A stretch of DNA of 64,000 nucleotides from JAXLYX01 sp046351215 (GTDB lineage Bacteria > Myxococcota_A > Polyangia > Polyangiales > Houyiibacteriaceae): positions 62,001 through 126,000 of the forward strand of contig JAXLYX010000005.1 of the NCBI GenBank assembly GCA_046351215.1. The letters are read 5' to 3'. Numbering within the stretch: position 1 is the stretch's first letter; every line of letters begins with the position of its first letter. The notes beneath the pieces were generated by a model. It worked only from the letters and a program-made list of their open reading frames with translations. It made no database searches and had not been told where the DNA came from. Shown in pieces: positions 33,533-41,431 of the stretch. The position numbers and the translations under genes are program-made.

Positions 33533-34527
33533 GCCCGCGACCGGCGCGGCCGCTTCCGCCGCTCCCCCGACGTGGGATCCGAGGGGTTGAGCTGGGTCCG
33601 CGGCCTCTCGTGGCGATCCCCCGCGGCTTCGCGCGCGGCCCGTACGAATACGTCGCGGAGGAAGCGATGCGCCTCGTCCTCGTCGAAGCGCGGATGCCAG
33701 ACGAGCCCGAGGGCGTAGGGACGGAGCGGGAGCGGCACCTCGTGGACGACGAGCCCGAGGGAGTCCGCATGGCGCCTCGCGATGCGCTCGGAGATCGTGA
33801 GCACGTAGTCGGTCTCGGCGGCGAGCGAGAGCGCGGTGAGGAAATACGGCACAGCACGGGCCACCTTCCGCTCGAGGCCGCGCTCGCGGAGCACGTCGTC
33901 GACGTAGCCCCCGGGCTTGCCGCGCGGCGCGACCTGGATGTGCGCGAGCGACACGAATGCCTCGAGACCGAGACGCTTCCCGGCGGCCGGGTGTCCTTTC
34001 CGGAGCACGCAGACGAAGCGATCCGTGAGGAGCTGCCGGCTCCGCATCTCCGGGGGGAGCGACCCGTAGATGCCGACGGCGAGGTCGGCGCCGCCTTCCC
34101 GGAGGAGCGCGGCGTCGTCCGCCGTGTTCGGCGCGAAACGGAGGCAGACGCCCGGAGCCTCCTGCCTCAGGATCCGGTCCACGGACGAGCCGAGCACGGT
34201 GAGCACGTAGTCGGTCGCGAGCACGGTGAACGTGCGCTCGAGCTCCGCCGCCACGAACGGCTTGTCCGGCTCGAGCGTCCGCCTCGCCTCGGTGACGACG
34301 GCATGGACGCGCGGCTTCAGCGCCTCCGCACGCGGCGTGAGCACCATCGCGCGTCCCGAGCGCACGAGCAGCGGATCACCGAATTTCTCTCGGATCCGCG
34401 CGAGCGCATGGCTCATCGCGGGGGTCGAGAGACCGACGCGGCGCGCGGCTGCCGTGACGCTCCCCTCCTGGAGGAGCGCATCCAGCGTGACGAGGAGGCC
34501 GAGGTCCGAAGGTTCCATCGCCTGCAA
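33529..34527 (-). CDS. LysR-family regulator
   Basis: 332 aa. HTH: TLDALLQEGSVTAAARRVGL, STPAMSHALARIREKFGDPL, typical of the NodD/PcpR-like (PBP2_LTTR aromatics) branch; effector domain TFTVLATDYVLTVLGSSVDR. The C-terminal 35 residues are basic and low complexity. It converges on the dehydrogenase gene with the CTAG overlap and lies downstream of the F420-oxidoreductase-like gene (39-nt gap), which carries the palindrome CTTGCAAG upstream of this start. Target unknown. Confidence 0.88.
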   Translation of the reverse strand: MQAMEPSDLGLLVTLDALLQEGSVTAAARRVGLSTPAMSHALARIREKFGDPLLVRSGRAMVLTPRAEALKPRVHAVVTEARRTLEPDKPFVAAELERTFTVLATDYVLTVLGSSVDRILRQEAPGVCLRFAPNTADDAALLREGGADLAVGIYGSLPPEMRSRQLLTDRFVCVLRKGHPAAGKRLGLEAFVSLAHIQVAPRGKPGGYVDDVLRERGLERKVARAVPYFLTALSLAAETDYVLTISERIARRHADSLGLVVHEVPLPLRPYALGLVWHPRFDEDEAHRFLRDVFVRAAREAAGDRHERPRTQLNPSDPTSGERRKRPRRSRA

Positions 34528-34566
34528 CGATGGCCTGGAACCCTTGCAAGCCTCAAGGTGCCTGGC

Positions 34567-35202
34567 TCAACGCCGGAGCGCCGCCCAGACCAGGTTCGGC
34601 GAGCTCCCGCCCGCGCGCACCATGCGGACCCAGAGCAGCGTCATGTGCTCGAGGTGCAGCGCCTGGATGAGACCGCCGACGTCGACGGGCTCGAAGCCCA
34701 CCTGGGTGATCAGCCCGGCGACGCTCGCCTTCGCGGCCGCGTCGTCGCCGCAGAAGAGCATCGCCGGCTTCACCGAGTACGCGGGGTACGAGGGATTCTC
34801 GAAGTTCTCGAAGCCGTAGATGGTGAAGGCCTTCACGACGCGTGCCTTCGGCACGAGCGACTGCACGAGCTCGCTCCCGGAGCGTTCGCTCTTCAAGCCG
34901 TGCGAGAGCCCGGGGCCGACCGGATTCGTGCAGTCGACGAGGACCTTGCCCGCGAGCGCGTCGGCGAGCGGCGGGAGCACCGAGGCATTCGCTCCGAACG
35001 GCGTGGCGACGAAGACCACCTCGGCGTCGCGCACGGCATCGGCGATCGGCCGGGCGGAGAGGCGCTTCGAGCGGGAGAGAGCGGCGGCGACGCTGGCCGA
35101 GCCTTCCTTCGCTTCGGCGAGCACGACCTCGTGGCCCGCCTCGGCGAGCCGCACCGCGAGGGCCGCACCGACGTTGCCGGCACCGATGAACGCGATCTTC
35201 AT
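34567..35202 (-). CDS. NADP oxidoreductase, coenzyme F420-dependent-like
   Basis: 211 aa. Start ATG 35202 sits right before the nucleotide-binding MKIAFIGAGNVGAALAVRLA and follows AAAGGA. Rossmann domain continues AEVVFVATPFGANASV, VLVDCTNPVGPG and KAFTIYGFENFENPSYPA. This is the F420_oxidored/NPDR fold found widely in organisms without F420, where it probably acts as an NADPH-dependent reductase; F420 use is not implied here. A 109-nt spacer separates it from the GFA gene. Confidence 0.88.
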   Translation of the reverse strand: MKIAFIGAGNVGAALAVRLAEAGHEVVLAEAKEGSASVAAALSRSKRLSARPIADAVRDAEVVFVATPFGANASVLPPLADALAGKVLVDCTNPVGPGLSHGLKSERSGSELVQSLVPKARVVKAFTIYGFENFENPSYPAYSVKPAMLFCGDDAAAKASVAGLITQVGFEPVDVGGLIQALHLEHMTLLWVRMVRAGGSSPNLVWAALRR

Positions 35203-35311
35203 GGGAGTTCCTTTCTCGGGTCGAGGACCCCGGCCGAGAGGCGCGTCGGCCGAGGCGATGGGACGGAGGATAGTCGAGAGGTCCCGGGAACGCGTCTCCG
35301 CGCCGGGACGC

Positions 35312-36205
35312 TCACCAGAAGGAGGGACGCTCCGGCAGGGGCGCGTGGCACTTCCCACACGCGCGGTGATCGTCCGAGACGTCCTCGAGCGAGGCGCAGG
35401 AGGGGCAGCGCACCCAGATGCGGTTCGCGCGGAGCGGCGAGAAGACGCTCGTCCAGACGGAGGCGACGAAGTCTTCCGAGAAGAGCTCCTTCATCGCGAC
35501 GGCGTGGTGCTTGCCGAGGGCCCGGTGCATCGAGGCCTCGTCTTCCCAGGCGGTGACGGTGAAGCCGCGAAGGCCCGTGAAGCCCGTGACGATCGAGAGG
35601 AAGCCGGGCTCGGCGAGGAAGTCCTGGACGTTCTGTCTGGAATGGGCGCGAATGCGCTCGCGCTCGTGCGGGTTCTTGGCGGTGATCCAGGTCAGGGCGA
35701 TCACGCCCGGAGGCCTCTTGTTCCCCGAGGCCGCGCGGAGCGAATAGCCGTATTGCGCCGTCGGGCTCTCGAGAGGCTCCGAGAGGGCGAGCGCGACGAA
35801 GTCCTCGGGGCTCATGGGCCCGGTCCTCGGCGCCTCGTACCACTCGGGCTTCTGCTCGGCCCAGAGGTTCTTCACGAGCTTCCGGGGCAAGGTCCGCTCG
35901 AAGAGGCCCGCCGACACCATGATCCGCGTGCCCTCGACGGGACGCTTCGCGAGACGGCTCCCGCACGTCGTGCAGAAGCCGCGCTCGTTCGCCTCGGACG
36001 AGCGGTACCAGGCGATGTGCTCCTCGCCTTCCCATCGCACGGAGGCCCGGCCCGCGACGAGCATCGCGAAGAAGTTGCCGTGGAGCTTCTGGCAATCCGC
36101 GCAATGGCAGGCGACGACGCCCGCCGCATCGCCGGGCAGGTGCACTCGCACGCGGCCGCAATGGCACGCGCCGACGAGCTCGCCGCCGAGGGGAGCCTCG
36201 GTCAT
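35312..36205 (-). CDS. GFA-domain protein fused to ABM-like domain and zinc ribbon
   Basis: 297 aa. N-terminal GFA (glutathione-dependent formaldehyde-activating-like) Zn fold: CHCGRV, then VVACHCADCQKLHG and GFCTTCGSRL. Residues about 165-260 form a second domain resembling antibiotic-biosynthesis-monooxygenase/dimeric ferredoxin-like folds (VIALTWITAKNPHERERIRA, TVTAWEDEASMHRALG). The C-terminus has a CPSC...CGKC zinc ribbon. This combination is unusual. ATG overlaps the upstream DJ-1 stop (ATGA), so the two are co-translated, and both may act on reactive carbonyl or thiol adducts. Enzymatic activity not assignable. Confidence 0.82.
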   Translation of the reverse strand: MTEAPLGGELVGACHCGRVRVHLPGDAAGVVACHCADCQKLHGNFFAMLVAGRASVRWEGEEHIAWYRSSEANERGFCTTCGSRLAKRPVEGTRIMVSAGLFERTLPRKLVKNLWAEQKPEWYEAPRTGPMSPEDFVALALSEPLESPTAQYGYSLRAASGNKRPPGVIALTWITAKNPHERERIRAHSRQNVQDFLAEPGFLSIVTGFTGLRGFTVTAWEDEASMHRALGKHHAVAMKELFSEDFVASVWTSVFSPLRANRIWVRCPSCASLEDVSDDHRACGKCHAPLPERPSFW

Positions 36206-36972
36206 CGTCCGAGCGCCTCGATCACGAGGTTCGCGGTCTCGGTGCCCGAGAAGTTCTGCTGGCCCGTGACGAGGTTCCCGTCGCGCACCGCGAAGCCGCG
36301 CCAGAGGCCCGCCTGCACGTAGTTCGCCCCGAGCTTCCGGAGCTCGTCCTCGATGCGCCACGGCATCAGGTGCTTGTCCCGCGGCAGCGCGCCCATCCCC
36401 CAGACGGCGTTGTCGGCGAAGTCCTCTTCGACGTTCGCGAAGCCCGTCACGGTCTTGCCCTTCGCGAGCAGCTCCCCGTTCGAGAGCTTCGCGTACCGCA
36501 GCACGGCCACGCCGTGGCAGAGGGCCGCGGCGACCTTCCCCGCCTCGTAGAACGCCGCGAACTTCGCGTGCAGCTCCGTCGCGCTCTCGAACGTGAACAT
36601 CGGCGCCTGGCCGCCCGCGACGACGAGCGCGTCGAACCGAGAGACGTCGATCGCCGACACCGGACGCGTGTCCGCGACGAGCGCGGCGAGCTTCGGCGTC
36701 GAGAGGAAGCCCATGCTGATCAGATCCGTCGCCGAGTAGCCGCTCGGATCGCGAGGATCGCTGAGCGAGTCCGCCTCGCACGTTCCGCCCGAGACGCTGA
36801 AGATCTCCACCTCGTACCCCGCCTCGTGGAAGGCGTAGTAGGGGTGCGTGAGCTCCGACCACCAGAAGCCCACGGGCCAGCCCGTGGTGGTCGAGGTCGC
36901 GGGGTTCGCGATCACGATCGCGACGCGCTTCGGCTTCGTCTTGTTCGACGGATTCGGGTCTCGCAGGCTCAT
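36202..36972 (-). CDS. DJ-1/PfpI-family (Hsp31-like) protein
   Basis: 256 aa from ATG 36972, preceded by AGGAG at 9 nt; the frame extends upstream over a regulatory palindrome and was not used. Nucleophile elbow KVAAALCHGVAVLRYA with the reactive Cys, and ADTRPVSAIDVSRFDALVVAG. WSELTHPYYAFHEAGYEVEI and DPRDPSGYS are typical of the Hsp31/glyoxalase III-like class 1 glutamine amidotransferase family. Probable role in detoxifying methylglyoxal or as chaperone. In an operon with the GFA fusion. Confidence 0.88.
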   Translation of the reverse strand: MSLRDPNPSNKTKPKRVAIVIANPATSTTTGWPVGFWWSELTHPYYAFHEAGYEVEIFSVSGGTCEADSLSDPRDPSGYSATDLISMGFLSTPKLAALVADTRPVSAIDVSRFDALVVAGGQAPMFTFESATELHAKFAAFYEAGKVAAALCHGVAVLRYAKLSNGELLAKGKTVTGFANVEEDFADNAVWGMGALPRDKHLMPWRIEDELRKLGANYVQAGLWRGFAVRDGNLVTGQQNFSGTETANLVIEALGR

Positions 36973-37044
36973 CTCGTCCGCTCCTGGGGAACGAGGACGT
37001 TCCGTCCCCTCGCGAACGACTATCGAGCGCCCCATGCATGCAGA

Positions 37045-37072
37045 CAATGCATGGATTTGGAATCCATCATTG
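37045..37072. promoter_or_regulatory. Long dyad upstream of the DJ-1/GFA operon
   Basis: ATGGATT (37051-37057) - TGG - AATCCAT (37061-37067), extended outward by CAATG (37045-37049) and CATTG (37068-37072) with one unpaired C. It is 73 nt upstream of the DJ-1 start in an A/T-rich patch: a candidate operator. Confidence 0.65.
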
Positions 37073-37086
37073 CAATCTCTGCAACT

Positions 37087-37602
37087 CTACCGAGGCGCGT
37101 CCTCCACGCCGGAGCGCTCGAGCGCGGCCGTGTAAGGACGGGCACGGCGCTCGGCGAAGCCGTCGACCATGAGCCCGACGCCCGAGAAGAAGACGAGCGC
37201 GATGCCGAGGCCCTGGGTGAAGTCGCCCCGCGTGCCGAAGCGGAGCAGGAGCCCGACGACGCCGAAGGCCGCCCAGACGACGAGGTAGAACGGCCACGCG
37301 CGGTTGACCTTCTCCATGCGCACGAGCTCCTCGCGCCGGGCGGGCTCCGGGCTCGTGGCGAGCGAGGCCTCGAGCCTCTCGACCTGGGCGGGCGTGCGAA
37401 AGCCGACGATGCCGCCCACGACGGTCATCACGAGCCCCATCACGAGGAAGGGGATCGAGACGCCGCGCGCGAACGCGTTCGCCTTCTCCGTGAGGAGCCA
37501 GCCGCCGAACACCAACGACAGGAGGCCCATCGGGACGATGAAGACGAGCGCTTCGATCTTCTCGCCGTCGAAATAGGTCGCCATCGCCTCGAGCAGTTTC
37601 AT
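37087..37602 (-). CDS. Four-helix hypothetical membrane protein
   Basis: 171 aa. Hydrophobic segments near residues 18-40, 47-68, 103-122 and 128-150, with a charged central loop (QVERLEASLATSPEPARREE). I recognise no family. It lies 82 nt downstream of the DoxX-like gene on the same strand, with a G-rich hairpin between, so co-expression with pirin/DoxX is possible but attenuated. Confidence 0.75.
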   Translation of the reverse strand: MKLLEAMATYFDGEKIEALVFIVPMGLLSLVFGGWLLTEKANAFARGVSIPFLVMGLVMTVVGGIVGFRTPAQVERLEASLATSPEPARREELVRMEKVNRAWPFYLVVWAAFGVVGLLLRFGTRGDFTQGLGIALVFFSGVGLMVDGFAERRARPYTAALERSGVEDAPR

Positions 37603-37684
37603 CGGAGCTCCTTTCGTGGGGGCCGCATGCGCCTCCCGCGGGAGCCTACTGCGACGGCTCGGGGGGGTACGAGCCCCCGCTCGC

Positions 37685-38047
37685 CTACCCGAGCACGCCG
37701 AACCGACCGAGCGCCACGAACACGCCGAGCAGCGCGACGATGGCGGGGGGCGCGGGAGACTCCTCGTGCTCGAGGTGCGTCTTCACGGCTCCGAGCATCA
37801 GCACCACGAGGCAGATGGCGGCGATCGGCGTGAGGACCGGCAGGATGCCCGTGGCATGCGGGACGATCACGCCGATTCCGCCGAGCACCTCGGCGAGGCC
37901 GAGCAACTTGAACCGTCCGTCGCTCCACGTCTCGGCCCACTTCATCTTGTCGAGGAGCTTCACGCGCGGGACGGCGAGCTTCGTACCTCCTGCCGCCACC
38001 ACCGCGAACGCGAGCAGCCCCGATGCGATCCAAAGCGCGAGTTCCAT
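37685..38047 (-). CDS. DoxX-family membrane protein
   Basis: 120 aa, four hydrophobic helices. ASGLLAFAVVAAGGTKLAVP and KLLGLAEVLGGIGVIVPHA match DoxX-like small membrane proteins (DoxX_2/DUF417-like), often linked to redox stress and thiosulfate/quinone oxidoreductases. It follows the pirin gene by 44 nt on the same strand; such pairs occur in LysR-controlled redox loci. Function unproven. Confidence 0.82.
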   Translation of the reverse strand: MELALWIASGLLAFAVVAAGGTKLAVPRVKLLDKMKWAETWSDGRFKLLGLAEVLGGIGVIVPHATGILPVLTPIAAICLVVLMLGAVKTHLEHEESPAPPAIVALLGVFVALGRFGVLG

Positions 38048-38091
38048 TCTCTCTGTTCCTCTCTAGCGAGTCGCCTGGGTGTTCGCCGCGC

Positions 38092-38967
38092 TCATCCGAG
38101 GGACCGGAGCGCCTGGCTCTGCTTCCCCTCGCCGCGCAGGGCGAGGCCGAGGCGGCGGATTCCGGCTTCTCCGCGCGCGAGCGCCTCGCGGCTCGTGTGG
38201 ACGGAGTAGTTCCCGAGGAAGAGCTCGTGCGGATGCGGCGCCGCCGAGCCGAGCACGAAGCGCGTCTCTCCCTCGGCGACGAAGTCGATCTTCGCCTCTT
38301 CCTGCTCGAAGAGCGCGAGCTCTCCGGCGGTGACGCGCTCGGGCGTCCGCAGCGCGCCGTCCATCACCGCGACCCATGCGACGTCGTGACCGGCGGGCGG
38401 CACGAACGTCCAAGGCTCGCCGTCCCCGAGGCTCACCGACAGATAGGTCATCGGCGGCGACGGGATGGGGCTCGTCGAACCTCCGTAGCTTCCGAGCACG
38501 ACACGCGCGGGTCCCCGCGCCGGTAGCTGCTCGGCCATCACGTAGTGGCTCTCGCTCGGCGCGTTCTCGAGCTCCGGAGGCAGGGCGACCCAGAGCTGGA
38601 AGCCGCGCACGATGCCGGGCTCGACGCTGCCCGTGTGCCACACGCCGCCTCCGGCGCGCATCCACTCGACGCTGCCCGCGGGCAGGACACCGGTGGCTCC
38701 CGTGGTCTCCGCGTAGCGAACCGCGCCATCGAGGACGACGGTCACCGTGGCGATGCCCGAGTGCGGGTGCCAGCCGGTCGCCATGGGCGGCGCATGGGTG
38801 AAGTCGCCCTCGAACCGGTCGAGGAACACGAAGGGCTTGAGCAGCTCGGCCCGCCGATCCGACGGGCTCATGAGGCGCGTGATCGGCCCTCCGGAATGCC
38901 CTCGCGTGCGATGGACGATCGCGCGGGACGAGGCGCTCGACGCGTGGCGGAGTGTGGCGGTGCTCAT
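38092..38967 (-). CDS. Pirin-family cupin protein
   Basis: 291 aa. Bicupin pirin fold: PFVFLDRFEGDFTHAPPM, the metal-binding GWHPHSGIATVTVVLDGAVR, VEWMRAGGGVWHTGS and EPGIVRGFQLWVALP. His residues of HPHSG and the later His/Glu provide the Fe-binding site. Pirins act as quercetinases or redox-responsive cofactors. Divergent from a LysR gene with an 82-nt spacer holding a short dyad, which suggests LysR control of the pirin-doxX unit. Confidence 0.93.
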   Translation of the reverse strand: MSTATLRHASSASSRAIVHRTRGHSGGPITRLMSPSDRRAELLKPFVFLDRFEGDFTHAPPMATGWHPHSGIATVTVVLDGAVRYAETTGATGVLPAGSVEWMRAGGGVWHTGSVEPGIVRGFQLWVALPPELENAPSESHYVMAEQLPARGPARVVLGSYGGSTSPIPSPPMTYLSVSLGDGEPWTFVPPAGHDVAWVAVMDGALRTPERVTAGELALFEQEEAKIDFVAEGETRFVLGSAAPHPHELFLGNYSVHTSREALARGEAGIRRLGLALRGEGKQSQALRSLG

Positions 38968-39002
38968 GCGTCGGATCCTAAGTCGTCCCGAATTGTGGGT
39001 CT

Positions 39003-39015
39003 AGACGCCGCGTCT
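39003..39015. promoter_or_regulatory. AGACG-CCG-CGTCT dyad between pirin and lysR
   Basis: Perfect 5-bp inverted repeat with 3-nt spacer (39003-39015) centred between the divergent pirin and lysR starts; T-N11-A spacing is met. Candidate LysR box. Confidence 0.45.
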
Positions 39016-39049
39016 GGCCAAACTGTCCCGCCTGCTGGACAATGGCTCC

Positions 39050-39946
39050 ATGGACCTCAACGAGCTCGTCGTCTTCGTTCGCGTCGTGCAGGCCGGCAGC
39101 ATCCGCGGCGCGGCGGAGTCGCTCGGCATGCCGAAGTCGACGGTCAGCCGGAAGCTCATCGACCTCGAGGAGCGGCTCGAAGCGCGCCTGCTCCAACGCA
39201 CGACCCGCAAGCTGGGCCTCACCGACATCGGCCGCGTCTACTACGACCACGGGGTCCGCATCGTCACGGAGGTGGAGAACGCCGAGCGCGCCGTGCGCAG
39301 CCAGCACGAGACGCCGCGTGGCCTCTTGCGCGTCACCGCGCCGCTCAACCTCGCCTACCTGGGGCCGATCTTCAGCGACTACCTACGGCGCCATCCCGAA
39401 GTGCGCCTCGAGCTTTCCGCGAACGCGCGGGTCGTGGATCTCATCGAGGAGCGCTTCGACGTCGGCATCCGAACCGGTCGGCTCGAGGACTCGTCACTCG
39501 TCGCGAGGTCGCTCGGAGCCATCGAGCGGATCCTCGTCGCGACCCCGGCCTACGCGAAGAAGCGCGGTCGACCGAAGACACCGGCCGATCTGGAGAAGCA
39601 CGACTGCCTCCTCTTCGGCAACGACGCGACGCTCACGCTCACGCGCGACGGGCGCAGGGAAGAGCTCTCGCTGAGCCCACGATTGCTCGTCACCGACATG
39701 GACGTGCTCGAGAGCGCGGTGAAGGACGACCTCGGCATCGCCGTCATGCCGGCGTTCCTCTGCGAGAAGGCCCTCCGTGCGCGTCGCCTCGAGCGGATGC
39801 TCCCGGAGTGGAGCCCGCCCTCGACGCCGCTGCACATCGTCTATCCGAGCACGAGGCACCTCTCGCCGACGGTGCGGAGCTTCGTCGACCACGTGCAGGA
39901 ACGGATGAGGCTCCGGCTCGGTGAAGCCTGCCCCGAGAACGCGTGA
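39050..39946 (+). CDS. LysR-family regulator divergent from pirin
   Basis: 298 aa. HTH: ELVVFVRVVQAGSIRGAAES then LGMPKSTVSRKLIDLEERLE and RLLQRTTRKLGLTDIG, the CrgA/DsdC-like branch common next to pirin and oxidoreductase genes. Effector domain GLLRVTAPLNLAYLGPIFSD. It is the last ordinary chromosomal gene before the accessory island; 350 nt without a gene follow. Likely controls 38967-37685. Confidence 0.93.
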   Translation: MDLNELVVFVRVVQAGSIRGAAESLGMPKSTVSRKLIDLEERLEARLLQRTTRKLGLTDIGRVYYDHGVRIVTEVENAERAVRSQHETPRGLLRVTAPLNLAYLGPIFSDYLRRHPEVRLELSANARVVDLIEERFDVGIRTGRLEDSSLVARSLGAIERILVATPAYAKKRGRPKTPADLEKHDCLLFGNDATLTLTRDGRREELSLSPRLLVTDMDVLESAVKDDLGIAVMPAFLCEKALRARRLERMLPEWSPPSTPLHIVYPSTRHLSPTVRSFVDHVQERMRLRLGEACPENA

Positions 39947-40003
39947 CGCGAGACTCGTCCGCGACCGGTCTCGCAGGGGATGCGCAGACGCCGGGCCGAA
40001 ACG

Positions 40004-40027
40004 CGACGGCCCCGGAGATCGCTCTCC
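40004..40027 (+). repeat. 24-bp direct repeat, left copy
   Basis: Identical over 24 bp to 61582-61605 and in the same orientation; begins CGACGGCCCCGG and ends GATCGCTCTCC. The two copies bracket the metal island. Confidence 0.85.
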
Positions 40028-40072
40028 AGGGCCGGCTTAAGCGAACGAGGGCCTGCAGATTGCAGACCCTCG
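40008..40072 (-). terminator. Tandem minus-strand terminator hairpins, tRNA-unit-like
   Basis: Hairpin 1: CGAGGG..CTGCA/TGCAG..CCCTCG (40046-40072), followed on the minus strand by TTCGCTTAA. Hairpin 2: 11-bp stem with GCGA tetraloop (40008-40033), followed by GTCGCGTTTCGG. The same two-hairpin order follows tRNA-Asn near 61586-61650. Confidence 0.6.
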
Positions 40073-40294
40073 TGCTTGGCTCCGCATTCGGAGCGACTCG
40101 CGAACCGCTCTCTGGGGCACTCCGGGGGACACGCCGGCGAGAGTCGCGCCGTCCAGCATAGAGCGAACGCCTCCAATTCCGGGGGGTTGAGGGAGGAAAC
40201 GCGGGACGGCTCTCCGCGTTCGCACCGTCCAGTCGCTCATGGGGCGGCACTCGCGATCCGTCCCGCGTCGCAGCACTCCGCAGGCTGGTTCTCG

Positions 40295-40699
40295 CTAGGG
40301 CTCGAACGTCGGGTCCAACAGCCGAGAGGCTGCGGCCAAGGCAGCCTGGAGAATCAGTTTCTCGGGGACCGTTTCGTACACCGAGTCGCCGACCTTCACC
40401 GTGCGGCACTCCGATTCGCCGCACACGGAGCAGCACCGACTGGTGCCGATGCCGGCTCCAAGCCAGGTCTCCATGGGCTGGCCAGCGATCCAGATGCGGT
40501 TCGACTCGGATGGATTGGCCTTGAAGGACGCCTCATCGATCTCGCGTGTTTCGAAGGTCGCCTCGATCCCCAAGGGCTTGAGCGCCTCCTTGAGCTTGCT
40601 GACGGCGCGCAGCAATTCCTGTTGCGTGCCGCCGCATCGAACGCAGGTCCTGCCGCCTGCGCTGACGAGTCTCTGCCAGACTATCGGTAGAGTCTTCAT
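40295..40699 (-). CDS. DUF2703 cysteine-rich thioredoxin-like protein
   Basis: 134 aa from ATG 40699, placed after GAAGGGAAAGG; the frame is open 14 codons further. Opens MKTLPIVWQRLVSAGGRTCV with a CxxC (CVRCGGT), helix LRAVSKLKEALKPLGIEATF, and a second Cys cluster RCCSVCGESECRTV. This matches DUF2703, small thioredoxin-fold proteins often found in mercury/arsenic and other metal-resistance regions. Probable metal or thiol binding in the cytosol; no enzyme activity is established. Last gene of the minus-strand metal set. Confidence 0.75.
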   Translation of the reverse strand: MKTLPIVWQRLVSAGGRTCVRCGGTQQELLRAVSKLKEALKPLGIEATFETREIDEASFKANPSESNRIWIAGQPMETWLGAGIGTSRCCSVCGESECRTVKVGDSVYETVPEKLILQAALAAASRLLDPTFEP

Positions 40700-40784
40700 G
40701 GCCTTTCCCTTCGCTGCGAGAGTGTACTTCTGGGCCTGCATCTTGTCGTGACGACTTCTCGCGGCTCCACTTTGGCCGTCGCTA

Positions 40785-41411
40785 TCACCCGGGCCCGAAT
40801 GTCCCTTCGACGTAGCCGATCGGGATGAGCCCCGGCAGCGTCTCGGTCCGGGTCACACGGACGCCGGCAGCCTCGACCGCCTGCCGAAGGGACTTTGCCG
40901 TGAAGCGCCGATGCCCCGGGAAACCGGTTACAGCGAGCGCCCGCGACACGACCCACGAGAGCGCCGTCTGGTCGTGGCAGAACGTCGGAACGACGACTCG
41001 CCCGCCCGCCCTCACCACGCGGCGCAGCGCAGCCAGGGCGCCCGGCAGGTCCGGCACCAAGTGGAGGACGTTCGCTGCGACGACCGCGTCGAACGCCCCG
41101 TCGTCGAAGCGCAGCGCGTAGATGTCGGCCTGCTCGCATCGCACGTTCGCCACCTTGGCGTCTCGCACGCGCCGCTCGAGCTCGGAGACCATCTCCGAGG
41201 AGTAGTCGGTGGCCACGACCTCCCCTGCGCCAGCGGCTAGCGCGGGCGTGACAAGGCCCGTACCAGCCGCCACCTCGAGCACGCGCTCGAGGCCGCGCAC
41301 CGCCTCGCCCGCCAGCTCGACCATGCGCGGGATCGGCCCTCCGAGTAGCGCCATCGACCGGTCGTAGTTCTTCGCGTGCTTGTCCCAGTAGCTCTGGTCG
41401 GAGTCGCTCAT
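40785..41411 (-). CDS. Class I SAM-dependent methyltransferase
   Basis: 208 aa. Motif I LERVLEVAAGTGLVTPALAA, motif II VVATDYSSEMVSELERRV, and FDAVVAANVLHLVPDLPGAL are the standard small-molecule methyltransferase signatures; a single His-rich or Cys-rich metal motif is absent apart from one Cys in ANVRCEQADIY and one in PTFCHDQTALSW. It is not ArsM by motif (no Cys triad seen). Substrate unknown. Sits between DUF302 and DUF2703 in the metal island. Confidence 0.9.
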   Translation of the reverse strand: MSDSDQSYWDKHAKNYDRSMALLGGPIPRMVELAGEAVRGLERVLEVAAGTGLVTPALAAGAGEVVATDYSSEMVSELERRVRDAKVANVRCEQADIYALRFDDGAFDAVVAANVLHLVPDLPGALAALRRVVRAGGRVVVPTFCHDQTALSWVVSRALAVTGFPGHRRFTAKSLRQAVEAAGVRVTRTETLPGLIPIGYVEGTFGPG

Positions 41412-41431
41412 CTCGTTTCTCGTGGAAGTTG

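Larger units (their letters stand above)
39947..40294. other. Non-coding island boundary with hairpins
   Basis: No supported reading frame. It holds a 24-bp repeat copy (40004-40027), two minus-strand hairpins (40008-40072), then TTGGCTCCG (40076-40084), the same 9-mer that forms the 3' end of tRNA-Asn at 61655-61663, at almost the same offset from the repeat (72 versus 73 nt). A T-arm-like GGTTCGCGAGTC follows on the minus strand, but the rest does not fold into a tRNA. CTCCG-CATT-CGGAG is a further small hairpin. Confidence 0.55.

Noticed and set aside
40076..40165. Second tRNA gene on the minus strand
   Set aside because: The CCA-like end and a T-arm-like piece are present, but no matching 5' acceptor strand, D-arm or anticodon arm could be folded; kept only as a possible relic.
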